Below are positions 16,165 to 24,388 of a stretch of DNA of 47,972 bases, piece by piece (the first letter of the stretch is position 1; each line of letters opens with the position of its first letter). The notes below the pieces were generated by a model that saw only the letters and a program-made list of their open reading frames with translations, did no database searches and was not told where the DNA came from. Both the position numbers and the translations under genes were made by a program. The stretch is from DAMBHY01 sp032068765 (GTDB lineage Bacteria; Bacteroidota; Bacteroidia; Bacteroidales; Dysgonomonadaceae): assembly GCA_032068765.1 (NCBI GenBank), contig DAMBHY010000016.1:1-47972 (forward strand). Reading direction: 5' to 3'.

Positions 16165-18351
16165 ATGTCTCGGTTTCCCTATGCTTTTTTTGACAATTTT
16201 GTTGTCAGGACACCTCTTTTATCCTGCAAAGAATTTCAATCTCTCTTTGAGAATCAGGAAGATTATTGTTACATAGAAAATATCGTTACTGACAATGTTT
16301 TTCGGGAAGCTTTATATTTGGCATCCCCACAATTAAATTATCAAATTGATAAGTTTACAGACAATAATCTTTTCGAAAAAGAAAGTGATAAGCTCAAAAA
16401 TACAGTTTTAAAGTATTTTGTCAGAGCAAGTAGCCGTTGCACACCATTCGGGTTATTCTCGGGAGCTGGATTAGGTCATTTTCAAAAGGATAATAGCTTT
16501 CCTGAAACATATTCCGAACGACAAAAACATAGAGAAACGAAACCGGATATGCATTTTTTGGTTTCACTTACCAATCATTTACTTTCTAGCCCCAATATTA
16601 AAAACAGCGTATTGTTTTTTCCAAACAACAGTATTTATAAAGTAGGTCAAAAAATCCGTTATGTGGAATATGAAAATATCAATGGTAAAAGGGATTACAT
16701 TGTATCTTCCACATATCTTTCAGAAGAATTAAAAACTATTATAGATGCCTCAAAAAAAGGAAAAACGATAAAAGAACTGGCTATTATTCTTGTTAATGAG
16801 GATATATCTTTTGAAGAAGCGTACGACTATATTGAAGAATTGATTCATAATCAGATTTTAGTAAGTGAGCTTGAGCCTAATGTTTCAGGAACGGATTATT
16901 TCGATTTAATTATTTCGATTCTTAGCAGAATTAATGCTGAGAGAGAAAGAGATATACTAATTTCTATTCAGGAAAAAATAAAAAATCTTGACAAGCAATT
17001 TGGCAATCCTGTTTTCTGTTATCAGGAAATTGAAAAACTTATAAAAAGTCTGAATATTGAATATGAGCAAAAGTATCTTTTTCAGACAGACCTTTATTTT
17101 AAAAGTAAAACAGCATTATCCTATCAATGGAAGAAAGAACTTAAAAAGGGAATTTCATTTTTAAATAAGATAACTCCAAAAAATAAAAACAACCATTTTG
17201 AAAAATTCAAAAAAGCCTTTTACGAAAGGTTTGAAAATGAAGAAGTTCCGTTAGCGTATGCTTTGGATACTGAAATCGGCATTGGATACAGGCAGGATAT
17301 TCCTATAAAGGCAGTCCATTCTTTTTTGGAAGACATCATTTTACCTGTTTCAAAAAATAATGATAGCAGTCTAATTCTAAAACTAAATCCCATTCAGGTT
17401 ATTCTCAATCAAAAACTGCAATCTGCATTAATGAAGAAAGAATATACCATCAGACTTTGCGATGAAGACTTCAAAGAATTTCAGGAAGATTGGAATGATT
17501 TACCTGATACAATGTCATTTATGGCTGAAATGGTTTCAGACCACAAGAAACAAAAGTTATGTTTAAACAGAGGGGGCGGGAATGCATCAAGGCTGATGGC
17601 AAGGTTCTGTTCAGAACAGTCATGTATCAGTAAACTTGCAAAAGAAATCTGTAAAAAGGAGGAACAGGCGAATGATAATTATATCTTGGCTGAAATTATA
17701 CATCTTCCGGAATCAAGAATCGGCAATATTCTGCGAAGACCTCATATACGAAATTATGAAATTCCATATATGGCAAAATCTCTTTTGCCTGATGAACAAA
17801 AGATTCTTGTTGATGATTTGTGCTTATCTCTAAGAAATGACATGCTCGTACTTCGCTCAAAAAAATTAAATAGAGAAGTCAAGCCGTATTTGACCAATGC
17901 ACATAATTATGCGGTGAATTCTCTTCCTGTTTATCATTTTCTATGTGATTTTAATGCTCAGAACACAAGACAGGGATTGCATTTTGACTGGGGCGATTTA
18001 ATGAATATTTATAATTTTTTTCCTCGTGTAGAGTATGAAAATATTATTTTATCAAAGGCTCAATGGAAAGTAAATTCAGATGAAATCACGCAGTTTATTT
18101 CTTTGCTGGCAGATAAAGAATCACTGCATCAGAAAATAGAAAATTGGAGAAATGAACGAAATATTCCGCAATGGGTTCAACTTGTTCAAGCTGATAACAT
18201 TTTAACCATAAATCTGAATAATTATGATTTACTCCGAATGTTTTTTTTATTGGTAAAAAATGAAAAAGAAATTTTGATTGAAGAGTTCCTTCATAATGAA
18301 AAAGAAAATTTTGCCTATCAGTTTATTTTTCCACTGTATAAAAACAATTAA
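16165..18351 (+). CDS. Lantibiotic dehydratase, N-terminal (glutamylation) subunit of split LanB
   Basis: A 728-residue protein of the lantibiotic dehydratase N-terminal family. It uses glutamyl-tRNA to glutamylate Ser/Thr of the core peptide. The typical start (RFPYAFFDNFVVRTPLLS) and the family motif RASSRCTPFGLFSGAG near 90-105 are both present. The length fits the N-terminal two-thirds of a full LanB (about 1000 residues); the elimination domain is the next gene. It follows the peptidase gene with no gap and overlaps the next gene by one base (TAATG), so the three are translationally coupled. Split LanB pairs are known from thiopeptide and some Bacteroidota clusters. Confidence 0.93.
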   Translation: MSRFPYAFFDNFVVRTPLLSCKEFQSLFENQEDYCYIENIVTDNVFREALYLASPQLNYQIDKFTDNNLFEKESDKLKNTVLKYFVRASSRCTPFGLFSGAGLGHFQKDNSFPETYSERQKHRETKPDMHFLVSLTNHLLSSPNIKNSVLFFPNNSIYKVGQKIRYVEYENINGKRDYIVSSTYLSEELKTIIDASKKGKTIKELAIILVNEDISFEEAYDYIEELIHNQILVSELEPNVSGTDYFDLIISILSRINAERERDILISIQEKIKNLDKQFGNPVFCYQEIEKLIKSLNIEYEQKYLFQTDLYFKSKTALSYQWKKELKKGISFLNKITPKNKNNHFEKFKKAFYERFENEEVPLAYALDTEIGIGYRQDIPIKAVHSFLEDIILPVSKNNDSSLILKLNPIQVILNQKLQSALMKKEYTIRLCDEDFKEFQEDWNDLPDTMSFMAEMVSDHKKQKLCLNRGGGNASRLMARFCSEQSCISKLAKEICKKEEQANDNYILAEIIHLPESRIGNILRRPHIRNYEIPYMAKSLLPDEQKILVDDLCLSLRNDMLVLRSKKLNREVKPYLTNAHNYAVNSLPVYHFLCDFNAQNTRQGLHFDWGDLMNIYNFFPRVEYENIILSKAQWKVNSDEITQFISLLADKESLHQKIENWRNERNIPQWVQLVQADNILTINLNNYDLLRMFFLLVKNEKEILIEEFLHNEKENFAYQFIFPLYKNN

Positions 18352-19232
18352 TGAAAATGATAATCAGGAAATTTCTGCCGGGAAGCGAATGGCTGTACCT
18401 CAAAATATATACAGGGGTAAGAACTGCGGATATAATTTTACAGGAAGTAATGGGACATCTGATAAATGATTTGGTAGAAAAGAATCTGATAAAAAAATGG
18501 TTTTTCATTCGTTACAGTGATCCTAAACATCATTTACGAGTAAGATTTTTGCTGTCAGATAACCAAAATTACAATATTGTTTTAGAAAGACTTAATTCTT
18601 GTCTTGGCGAATTTATTGTTTCAGGAGAAATCACAAATGTAATGCTGGATTCATATGTACGGGAGTTAGAAAGATATCAAGAAAATATTATAGAAGATGC
18701 CGAAGAGCTGTTTTGTAAAAGCAGTGAATTAGTCATGAATTTCATTGAATCAGATGATGAAGAAAAAATCATGCTTTCTATATTTTATATTGACCAGTTA
18801 CTCATAAAAATAAAAAGCCGTAGTGACGAAAAAATGATGTGGATATCTAACTTTGATAAGGAATTTAAAAAGGAATTTAATTCAAATAAAAATCTAAACG
18901 GACAGTTAAATAATAAGTTTAAGATATTCAGCCCGAAATATCAGAATTTTGTTGGTTCTGATGAATTTAGAGTAGCGAAAAATAAAATATTTGAAAATAT
19001 TGGTGAGAGTTCTTCGCCACTTGAAAATATTCTTAAATACAATAAACATACTCAATCTGTATTTTTAGCTTCATTCTTTCAAAGTATTTTCCATATGCAC
19101 ATTAACAGAATGTTTAATTCTAATCAGCGTTTATTTGAAATGATTATATATGATTTTCTTCAACGACACTACCAAATAGAAGCATTTGCTCACATAACTC
19201 CAATAGAGAGTGTAAATTCTGAACAAATCTAA
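18351..19232 (+). CDS. Lantibiotic dehydratase, C-terminal (elimination) subunit of split LanB
   Basis: A 293-residue protein of the thiopeptide-type bacteriocin biosynthesis (SpaB C-terminal) family. It removes glutamate to leave dehydroalanine or dehydrobutyrine. Seen: EWLYLKIYTGVRTADIIL near 13-30 and FIRYSDPKHHLRVRF near 52-66, the hallmark of the family. The ATG overlaps the stop of the N-terminal subunit by one base. No LanC cyclase follows. The next gene belongs to another class, so the cluster seems to end here. Confidence 0.92.
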   Translation: MKMIIRKFLPGSEWLYLKIYTGVRTADIILQEVMGHLINDLVEKNLIKKWFFIRYSDPKHHLRVRFLLSDNQNYNIVLERLNSCLGEFIVSGEITNVMLDSYVRELERYQENIIEDAEELFCKSSELVMNFIESDDEEKIMLSIFYIDQLLIKIKSRSDEKMMWISNFDKEFKKEFNSNKNLNGQLNNKFKIFSPKYQNFVGSDEFRVAKNKIFENIGESSSPLENILKYNKHTQSVFLASFFQSIFHMHINRMFNSNQRLFEMIIYDFLQRHYQIEAFAHITPIESVNSEQI

Positions 19233-19368
19233 AAGAAGAGTCTTCTTGCAATAGAAAGTTTACAATATTCATTTTATCGAGAAATGGGTATATTCTTCGT
19301 GCTTTTTATTTTCATTTATTCTATTTGGCTTTATAATCGGGGACATTATCTTTTTACTTAAACTTGCG

Positions 19369-19376
19369 TATATTTG
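19369..19376 (+). promoter_or_regulatory. -7 element for the sigma-like gene
   Basis: TATATTTG is an exact TAnnTTTG about 215 bp before the ATG at 19591. No clear -33 was found. It would give a long 5' leader containing the hairpin at 19470-19492. Elsewhere in the gap 19233-19368 only a small dyad (AAGAAG/CTTCTT near 19240) is seen. Confidence 0.45.
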
Positions 19377-19469
19377 TCCTAATAAAATATTAATCTTAAA
19401 GTGTTTTTGCTTTAAGTCTTGGTACTGGAAACTGGTAATTTTTAAGACAACAAGACAAATAAGTAAGAA

Positions 19470-19492
19470 CGCTCACGTTGTAGGCGTGGGCG
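19470..19492 (+). promoter_or_regulatory. Leader hairpin upstream of the sigma-like gene
   Basis: CGCTCACG and CGTGGGCG form an eight-pair stem with one G-T wobble and a seven-base loop. The stretch 19441-19590 is clearly more GC-rich than its surroundings. An open frame without ATG (from a GTG at 19486) runs through it in phase with the gene at 19591. It may be a structured 5' leader, possibly with translational control, rather than coding sequence. Confidence 0.45.
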
Positions 19493-19590
19493 CTCTCTTA
19501 TTCGTTGTCGGGTATACCAGTGCCTCAGTATCGGTAAGTGAAGTGTTCTACGCCTTTTTTGTAGCACTTCATAAGATAAATATCGAAATT

Positions 19591-20217
19591 ATGAGTGCTG
19601 AAATCAAAAAATTACCTCCCCAAATAATTTCTGCTGATAGTATTGCATATTGCCCTATTCCTAATCAGAAAATCATTGATTTAACTAACCATTTTTTTAT
19701 AGAAATGTCTAAAAATGTTTTAGATGAAAAGGAGTATGACATTATGCAAAAACTTTTGATAGAAAAACTACCATTTCAAACCATATCTGATGAATATAGG
19801 GTTACAAAAGAAGCTATCAGGAATATTTACAAAAAGATTTTTTTTAAAATTAAATCAGTTTCAGGACTTGTCTGTGAAATTAATGCTTTAAAAGAAAAGA
19901 AAAACCAACTTTACCAAGAATACCTGTCCGAATATAAAAAAATGACAAAAGAAAACTCGGGAAAAGAAAATTTTAATTCAGAAAGAAAATTGATTGACAG
20001 CCATTTCCCTTTCAGCAAAAGATTGTGGAATATGCTCGTTTCGCTGGAGATATACACATTTAATGATTTATTAGAAAACCCTTTGGATATGTATCCTAAA
20101 TTTAGAGGTTTTAAGGGGAATTGTATAAAAGATTTAATCCGCTTTATAGAATTTGAAAATCTTGAAAACTATTTTGAAGGAAACTTTTATGAGTTCAAAA
20201 GTAAATATCAAAAATAA
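19591..20217 (+). CDS. Sigma-70 region 4-like / RNA polymerase alpha-CTD-like DNA-binding protein
   Basis: A 208-residue soluble protein from the ATG at 19591; an upstream non-ATG extension is rejected because it crosses the leader hairpin. Residues 45-90 contain a sigma region 4-like helix-turn-helix (FQTISDEYRVTKEAIRNIYKKIFFKI). A Lys/Glu-rich linker follows. Residues 150-195 (FPFSKRLWNMLVSLEIYTFNDLLE...) resemble the helix-hairpin-helix of the RNA polymerase alpha C-terminal domain. No core-binding sigma region 2 is present, so it is probably a transcription regulator and not a full sigma factor. It lies between the peptide cluster and the replicon, next to a terminator, and more likely belongs to the mobile element. 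Its targets are unknown. Confidence 0.65.
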   Translation: MSAEIKKLPPQIISADSIAYCPIPNQKIIDLTNHFFIEMSKNVLDEKEYDIMQKLLIEKLPFQTISDEYRVTKEAIRNIYKKIFFKIKSVSGLVCEINALKEKKNQLYQEYLSEYKKMTKENSGKENFNSERKLIDSHFPFSKRLWNMLVSLEIYTFNDLLENPLDMYPKFRGFKGNCIKDLIRFIEFENLENYFEGNFYEFKSKYQK

Positions 20218-20366
20218 AACCACCCACAACCTCTTTTCCAAAACATTTCAAAAGTCCAAACCCGACAATGTTTTAGAAATGTGTTTGCTCCGATTTTCCA
20301 TAAAAATACGTTTCCGACCAAAGGGAGGAATTGTATTTTTGCCGCCCGATTTTTGAAAAGCCAAAA

Positions 20367-20397
20367 AAAAGCAATCAAAACAAATTCGATTGCTTTT
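20367..20397 (+). terminator. Bidirectional terminator
   Basis: AAAAGCAATC and GATTGCTTTT form a ten-pair stem with an 11-base loop, 150 bp after the sigma-like gene. A run of A before it and T after it lets it work on both strands. Confidence 0.65.
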
Positions 20398-20407
20398 AAA
20401 ATGAAGT

Positions 20408-20720
20408 TTAAAAATCAATTTTGCATTTTAATAATCTTTGGAGATTTTTAGATTTACTGGCATTGACAAACCTTCTAAATTCGGGAGTTTTAGAAAATTT
20501 CTGCAAAACTTTGATAGTTTTTACATCTTCCTCAATGATAGATGATATTTTGATGCAAAAAGTTCCAATATCGCCAAAGCAATTCCCCGCTCCAAACTTT
20601 AACCAATAAAAGATTTCTTTGGAAAAGGACAAAACCGTTTTCTGATGTTGGTCTTAGCGTGATTTGCAAATCTCCTGCAAGGTTCAATCTTGCGATTTGT
20701 CTGAAAAAATTGGTCTGCAT
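20408..20720 (-). pseudogene. Possible frameshifted gene with a PRTRC protein E-like N-terminus
   Basis: From an ATG at 20720 the first 32 residues (TNFFRQIARLNLAGDLQITL near the start) recall the N-terminus of PRTRC system protein E of Bacteroidota plasmids. The frame ends at 20532. An overlapping frame (20632-20408) continues with a protein-like sequence rich in Lys and Phe. A single frameshift near 20625 would join them. The rest of the family pattern is not recognised, so this may be a decayed gene or chance. The remaining gap 20218-21303 holds only the repeats and promoter listed separately. Confidence 0.3.
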
Positions 20721-20825
20721 ACTCTTTGATTTAAGGTTTAAAGTTCAATTGTTGAGTAAAATTTGTGAGTGAATTGATTTGGTATCGAGGACACTCGGCT
20801 TCTTTTTTTTACTTTTTTATCAATC

Positions 20826-20854
20826 GGAAAAGCAAGATTTTTTGTTGCTTTTCC
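20826..20854 (+). terminator. Hairpin followed by a T-rich run
   Basis: GGAAAAGCAA and TTGCTTTTCC form a ten-pair stem with a nine-base loop, followed by TTTTGATTTTTTT on the plus strand. No gene is seen directly upstream on that strand, so its transcript is unknown. Confidence 0.55.
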
Positions 20855-20964
20855 TTTTGATTTTTTTGTTGATGTCAAAGAATGTCTGCGTGAATTGATT
20901 CGTATAACTGAGGTTCCAGCTTTTTCTTTGCCCATGACCATAGGACAGTATCAGGCACACAAAA

Positions 20965-21008
20965 CCCGATTCGGTTCCGTTTAGAAAAAACAGAAATTCC
21001 GAATCGGG
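20965..21008. repeat. Inverted repeat containing an iteron-like core
   Basis: CCCGATTCGG (20965-20974) and CCGAATCGGG (20999-21008) are perfect inverse copies 24 bases apart. The right arm includes AATTCCGAAT, the second half of the iteron found at 22278-22555. It could be a replication or transfer signal of the plasmid-like module. Confidence 0.5.
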
Positions 21009-21101
21009 CTTGAAATTTTTTTGCTCGTAGAGTTCAGGAGTGTCTGAAAAAATTATTGGAGCAAAGCGGAAAGAATTTTTTTAGAAACCCAAAAAGATTT
21101 T

Positions 21102-21131
21102 TTTGAGTGAATGATGCTGTCCTACATTTGT
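21102..21131 (+). promoter_or_regulatory. Orphan promoter reading toward the primase 3' end
   Basis: TTTG (21102-21105), an 18-bp spacer and TACATTTG (21124-21131) make a near-consensus Bacteroidota promoter. No open frame follows on the plus strand before 21303, where an AT-rich dyad (CTTTAAAA at 21277-21284, TTTTAAAG at 21294-21301) lies. A small RNA of about 165 bases is possible. Confidence 0.5.
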
Positions 21132-21303
21132 AAACGTAAAAGCACAAACCGCAGTTAGGAAGCAATTCAAACGCAGATGTAGTTTCCAACGGAAAAATCA
21201 AAGAAAATTCATTGGGAAAATGGTGTGTTTCAAGTGGTTTTGAAATGATATTAAAGTTGATAAGGATTTATATCGGCTTTAAAAATAATTTAATTTTAAA
21301 GAT

Positions 21304-22143
21304 TCAAAAACTGCAAAACCACTCATTCAAATCTTTAAAATCCCGATAAACCAGCGAACAATCTTCTGCGTTTTTGTATTGGTTTTGAATTTTTGCTTTT
21401 TTATCAAACCCGTTTTTATCGTTATCCAAAAAAAGTGAAATATTATCGTATTTTTTGAGTTTTTCTTCAGCTTTGAAAAGCATTGCTGTTGAATTGAGAA
21501 TCAGAAAATCACAGTTAGAATTATCGGATTTTTCTAAATTCCGGAACGTGAGATAATCGAAAAATCCCTCGAAAACAGCAATTTCATTTGCTTTATTGTT
21601 TTCATTCCGAATCAGCGTAATGTCCTTTTTGCCCAAACAGATTTTAGAATATGGATTACGGATTTCAAAACCACCGGAATTGTTTCCGAAACCGATTCCG
21701 AAATACTTTTTTCCGTTCAGTTCATAATGGATTTCTTCGACAAAATCCTTTTGTTCAAAGACTTTTATGGATTTTAAATACTGAATTAATGCAGGATGTT
21801 GAATATCGCAAATTTTCAGAATTTTATACTGAATTTTTGCCGAAAATTCTTCATTTTGAATCTCATTTTTAGCTGAAAAATCAAAATTTGACAGATATTT
21901 CAACGCCTGAGAAACAGAACATTTTTTTATTTGTTGCACAAGAGAAATCACATCGTAATTTTTTCCCGTTCCGAAATCGAAAGCCATATTTTTAACAAAA
22001 TCCACCAACAAACTCGGGATTTTTTCTTCCCTGTCTAATGCAAAACAAAAGCCTGTTTTTCGGTTTTCTCTGACTGGAAAAATCCCGAACGATTCCAAAA
22101 CCGCCCGGATTCCGACTTTCTGTTTGATTGTTTCGCAATTCAT
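21304..22143 (-). CDS. CHC2/Toprim primase of a plasmid or mobilizable element
   Basis: A 279-residue DNA primase. The N-terminus matches the CHC2 region of short Bacteroidota primases (IFPVRENRKTGFCFALDREEKIPSLLVD, then AFDFGTGKNYDVISLV), although the zinc ligands are largely absent. The Toprim domain has AVFEGFFDYLTF near 190 with the conserved Glu, and ISLFLDNDKNG near 240 with the metal-binding acidic pair. It lies just beyond the iterons, the last gene of the leftward replicon module, and should prime strand synthesis during replication or after transfer. Confidence 0.85.
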   Translation of the reverse strand: MNCETIKQKVGIRAVLESFGIFPVRENRKTGFCFALDREEKIPSLLVDFVKNMAFDFGTGKNYDVISLVQQIKKCSVSQALKYLSNFDFSAKNEIQNEEFSAKIQYKILKICDIQHPALIQYLKSIKVFEQKDFVEEIHYELNGKKYFGIGFGNNSGGFEIRNPYSKICLGKKDITLIRNENNKANEIAVFEGFFDYLTFRNLEKSDNSNCDFLILNSTAMLFKAEEKLKKYDNISLFLDNDKNGFDKKAKIQNQYKNAEDCSLVYRDFKDLNEWFCSF

Positions 22144-22169
22144 TTTTTTTCTTTTTTAAAGCCGATTTT

Positions 22170-22555
22170 TTATCCACATTTCCCTTTTAGAAAAAAAAAA
22201 GACTTTTTATTTACTTTTATAACACTTTTAATAATCCGTCGTATTTGCTTGTGATAAAGCATTTGAAGCATTTTTGAAATGAGCGCAATTCCGAATTAAA
22301 AATGAGTCCAAATCCGAAACGGGAATGAGTGCAATTCCGAATCAATGCCCAAATTCAAATGAGTGCAAATCCGAATTGAAGATTTTGTTTTATTCATTTT
22401 GTAGCTGATTTTCAGTGTTATCCACATTTTTAAGAGGTCTGACAATTCTTGAATGAGTGCAATTCCGAAAAGTAGTGTCAAAAAACCTTAGATCTTAACA
22501 TTTATTAACATTAAATGAGTGCAATTCCGAAATACGAATGAGTGCAATTCCGAAT
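22170..22555. other. Plasmid-type replication origin (iterons and DnaA boxes)
   Basis: Seven copies of a 19-bp iteron, consensus AATGAGTGCAATTCCGAAT, all in the same direction, lie at 22278, 22301, 22324, 22358, 22452, 22514 and 22537 (start positions). Three are exact (22324, 22537 and, with one change, 22278); the others carry one to a few changes. Two perfect DnaA boxes TTATCCACA lie at 22170-22178 and 22418-22426, and an AT-rich stretch at 22180-22260. The last iteron overlaps the stop codon of the Rep gene. This is the layout of a theta-replicating, iteron-controlled plasmid origin. Confidence 0.9.
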
Positions 22556-23652
22556 CAAAGAATAATCGGATAAGCGTTCGGCAGTATTTTTCCCATTTTT
22601 GTTTCATTATAAATCAAAATGATAAATTTTTGAAGCTCAATTAAAAATGACTTTCCTTGAAATACGGTGGATTTTATTTTCTTCAATCTATAGTTTTTGA
22701 TAAATACCCGAAATGCCTTTTCAATCAACTCCCTGGTCTGCGGAATGTTTTTGTATTGATGAAAAAACGACATCTCTTCATTTTCCTGTAAACCGTATCT
22801 TTGGCTGAAATACCGCAGTCTTCTTGTAATTTCAGGTTGTGGTTTCAGTGTTTTGGAAAACTCATTATCCTCAATGATTTTGTTGTAAAAAGGCTGGATA
22901 AAAATGGAATCGCCTTTACAATGAAAGTTAAATGAAAGCGTATTGTATTTGATGAAATTTCTTTTGGCAGGTTCTAAAAATTTGAAACAAAAATCATTGG
23001 TGGTTTTGTAATTCAACCCAAATTTTTTATTGAATGTGGCGAGTTTCAGAACCGTTCCGTTTTCAGGAATTTTGGAAAGCCAAATCGCAAAAATAATGTG
23101 CTTGTTGTTTCGGATATTGTACACCAAATTATACAAAACGTAGTTGTATTCGGGGATTACCAGCAATTTTTTCAGCCAGTAACTACTGATTAAAAAGCTG
23201 GTGAATCCTCGCTGGTCGTAACTTGGCGTGGAAATCAATCCGCCGAAAGTTTTAATTTCTTTTCCTTTGGAGTTCAGCGATTTATACCAACCCATTCTGA
23301 ATTTAGCCAGAAATTCATACGCATCAACCACTTGTTTCGTGGAACCACTCGGCGAAATTTTACTGTTTCTTATTTTAATGGAAGCAAAAATATTGTTGTC
23401 GGTTTCAAATTCTTCATCAAAAAGGGAAAGCTGTTTCGGGCGGTCTTCGGGACGAAATTGCTCACTGCCGATAATCGAAATGATGTTGAAAATCACTCGC
23501 AGTGCGTTAATCGGAATATCGGCAGCTTCGCTGTCCTCGAAAATAAAATCGTCCACGAAATGATTGCCCAAACGTATTCTGTCGGGATTTTTCTCATTGG
23601 TGTCTTCAAATTTCTTTCGGACAAATCTCAAATCTTTTTCTGGAACTGACAT
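22555..23652 (-). CDS. Iteron-binding replication initiator (Rep_3-like)
   Basis: A 365-residue protein next to the iterons. It begins MSVPEKDLRFVRKKFE and contains two regions that read as winged helices, one around 95-200 (ISPSGSTKQVVDAYEFLAKFR to SFLISSYWLKKLL) and one around 205-300 (FAIWLSKIPENG...FCFKFLEPAKRNF), the usual plan of Rep_3/RepB initiators. The C-terminal 70 residues are basic. It starts 23 bp after the winged-helix gene, so they are co-transcribed. It should bind the repeats and open the origin; overlap of its stop with an iteron fits autocontrol of copy number. The assignment rests partly on the origin beside it. Confidence 0.8.
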   Translation of the reverse strand: MSVPEKDLRFVRKKFEDTNEKNPDRIRLGNHFVDDFIFEDSEAADIPINALRVIFNIISIIGSEQFRPEDRPKQLSLFDEEFETDNNIFASIKIRNSKISPSGSTKQVVDAYEFLAKFRMGWYKSLNSKGKEIKTFGGLISTPSYDQRGFTSFLISSYWLKKLLVIPEYNYVLYNLVYNIRNNKHIIFAIWLSKIPENGTVLKLATFNKKFGLNYKTTNDFCFKFLEPAKRNFIKYNTLSFNFHCKGDSIFIQPFYNKIIEDNEFSKTLKPQPEITRRLRYFSQRYGLQENEEMSFFHQYKNIPQTRELIEKAFRVFIKNYRLKKIKSTVFQGKSFLIELQKFIILIYNETKMGKILPNAYPIIL

Positions 23653-23675
23653 AATTTGCTTGAAAAAAGGTTAGA

Positions 23676-24386
23676 TTATTTGGAAAGAGGACGTTTTATA
23701 TTGGGTAAAGATTCGAGCGAAATTTCCTCATCGGGTTTGCTTTTCAGATACGGCAAAATGCTTTTCAATGAAGATTTCCAGCTGGTAATCGGTCTTCCCA
23801 AGTTGTTTTTCCAATTATTTCCTGCCCACAAATCGTATTTTTCTTTAATATCGGAATCCAGCGAATTTTCGTAACCGTCCAAAGTCTTTGCGAATGCCAT
23901 AAATTCTTCAAAAGTGGGATTTTCAACCGTTTTAACAGAACTTTTTGACGTGTTGTTTTGAGGTGTTTCTTCTTTCTGTTTTGCAATTTCAGGAATGGAT
24001 TTATGTGGTTCATCATCCGGTTTTGATTTTTTGGTTGTTTCTGTTTTCTGAACCGCAATATCATTTTTGATTTTTGGTTTTGAAACATTTTCAAATCCCC
24101 GAACTTCCAAAGGATAATCCAGTAATATCTGGTAATTACACGGAAATCCTGCCTTGTTTTCATACCGAATCAATCCCAAATTCCTTAGTTTTTCCTTTGT
24201 CGGTTTTACGGTTTTTTTCGTGATTCCTAAAATCTTGCTGAGGGAAACATCGGAAACGGCAACATCGTATCGCTGGGCATCATTTCCCAGTTTTAAAAGA
24301 TACAGATACATTGCAACTGCCGTAGAACCGGCTTTTGCCCTCTCGTTGAAGCTCCAGAATTTTTGTATGAGTTCGGCGTAATACAT
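23676..24386 (-). CDS. Winged-helix replication/transcription accessory protein
   Basis: A 236-residue protein. Residues 1-80 form a helix-turn-helix (MYYAELIQKFWSFNERAKAG, then VSDVSLSKILGITKKTVKPTKEKLRNLGLIRYE). A Lys/Glu/Thr-rich flexible linker spans about 105-150. The C-terminus (PTFEEFMAFAKTLDGYENSLDSDIKEKYDLWAGNNW) resembles the tail seen in primosomal or DnaD-like accessory proteins of Bacteroidota plasmids. It starts 2 bp after DUF3853 and is followed by Rep. A role in primosome loading or in control of rep is inferred from position. Confidence 0.65.
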   Translation of the reverse strand: MYYAELIQKFWSFNERAKAGSTAVAMYLYLLKLGNDAQRYDVAVSDVSLSKILGITKKTVKPTKEKLRNLGLIRYENKAGFPCNYQILLDYPLEVRGFENVSKPKIKNDIAVQKTETTKKSKPDDEPHKSIPEIAKQKEETPQNNTSKSSVKTVENPTFEEFMAFAKTLDGYENSLDSDIKEKYDLWAGNNWKNNLGRPITSWKSSLKSILPYLKSKPDEEISLESLPNIKRPLSK

Positions 24387-24388
24387 CT

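Noticed and set aside
19486..19590. N-terminal extension of the sigma-like protein from a GTG
   Set aside because: It starts inside a stable hairpin and is GC-richer than the gene; the ATG at 19591 gives a sensible domain start.
20738..20941. 67-codon leftward frame rich in Lys, Arg and Ser
   Set aside because: It spans the terminator-like hairpin at 20826-20854 and has low-complexity composition; no family recognised.
22278..22555. CRISPR array
   Set aside because: The repeats are only 19 bp, spacing is irregular, they vary, and they sit between Rep and primase genes with DnaA boxes; these are iterons.
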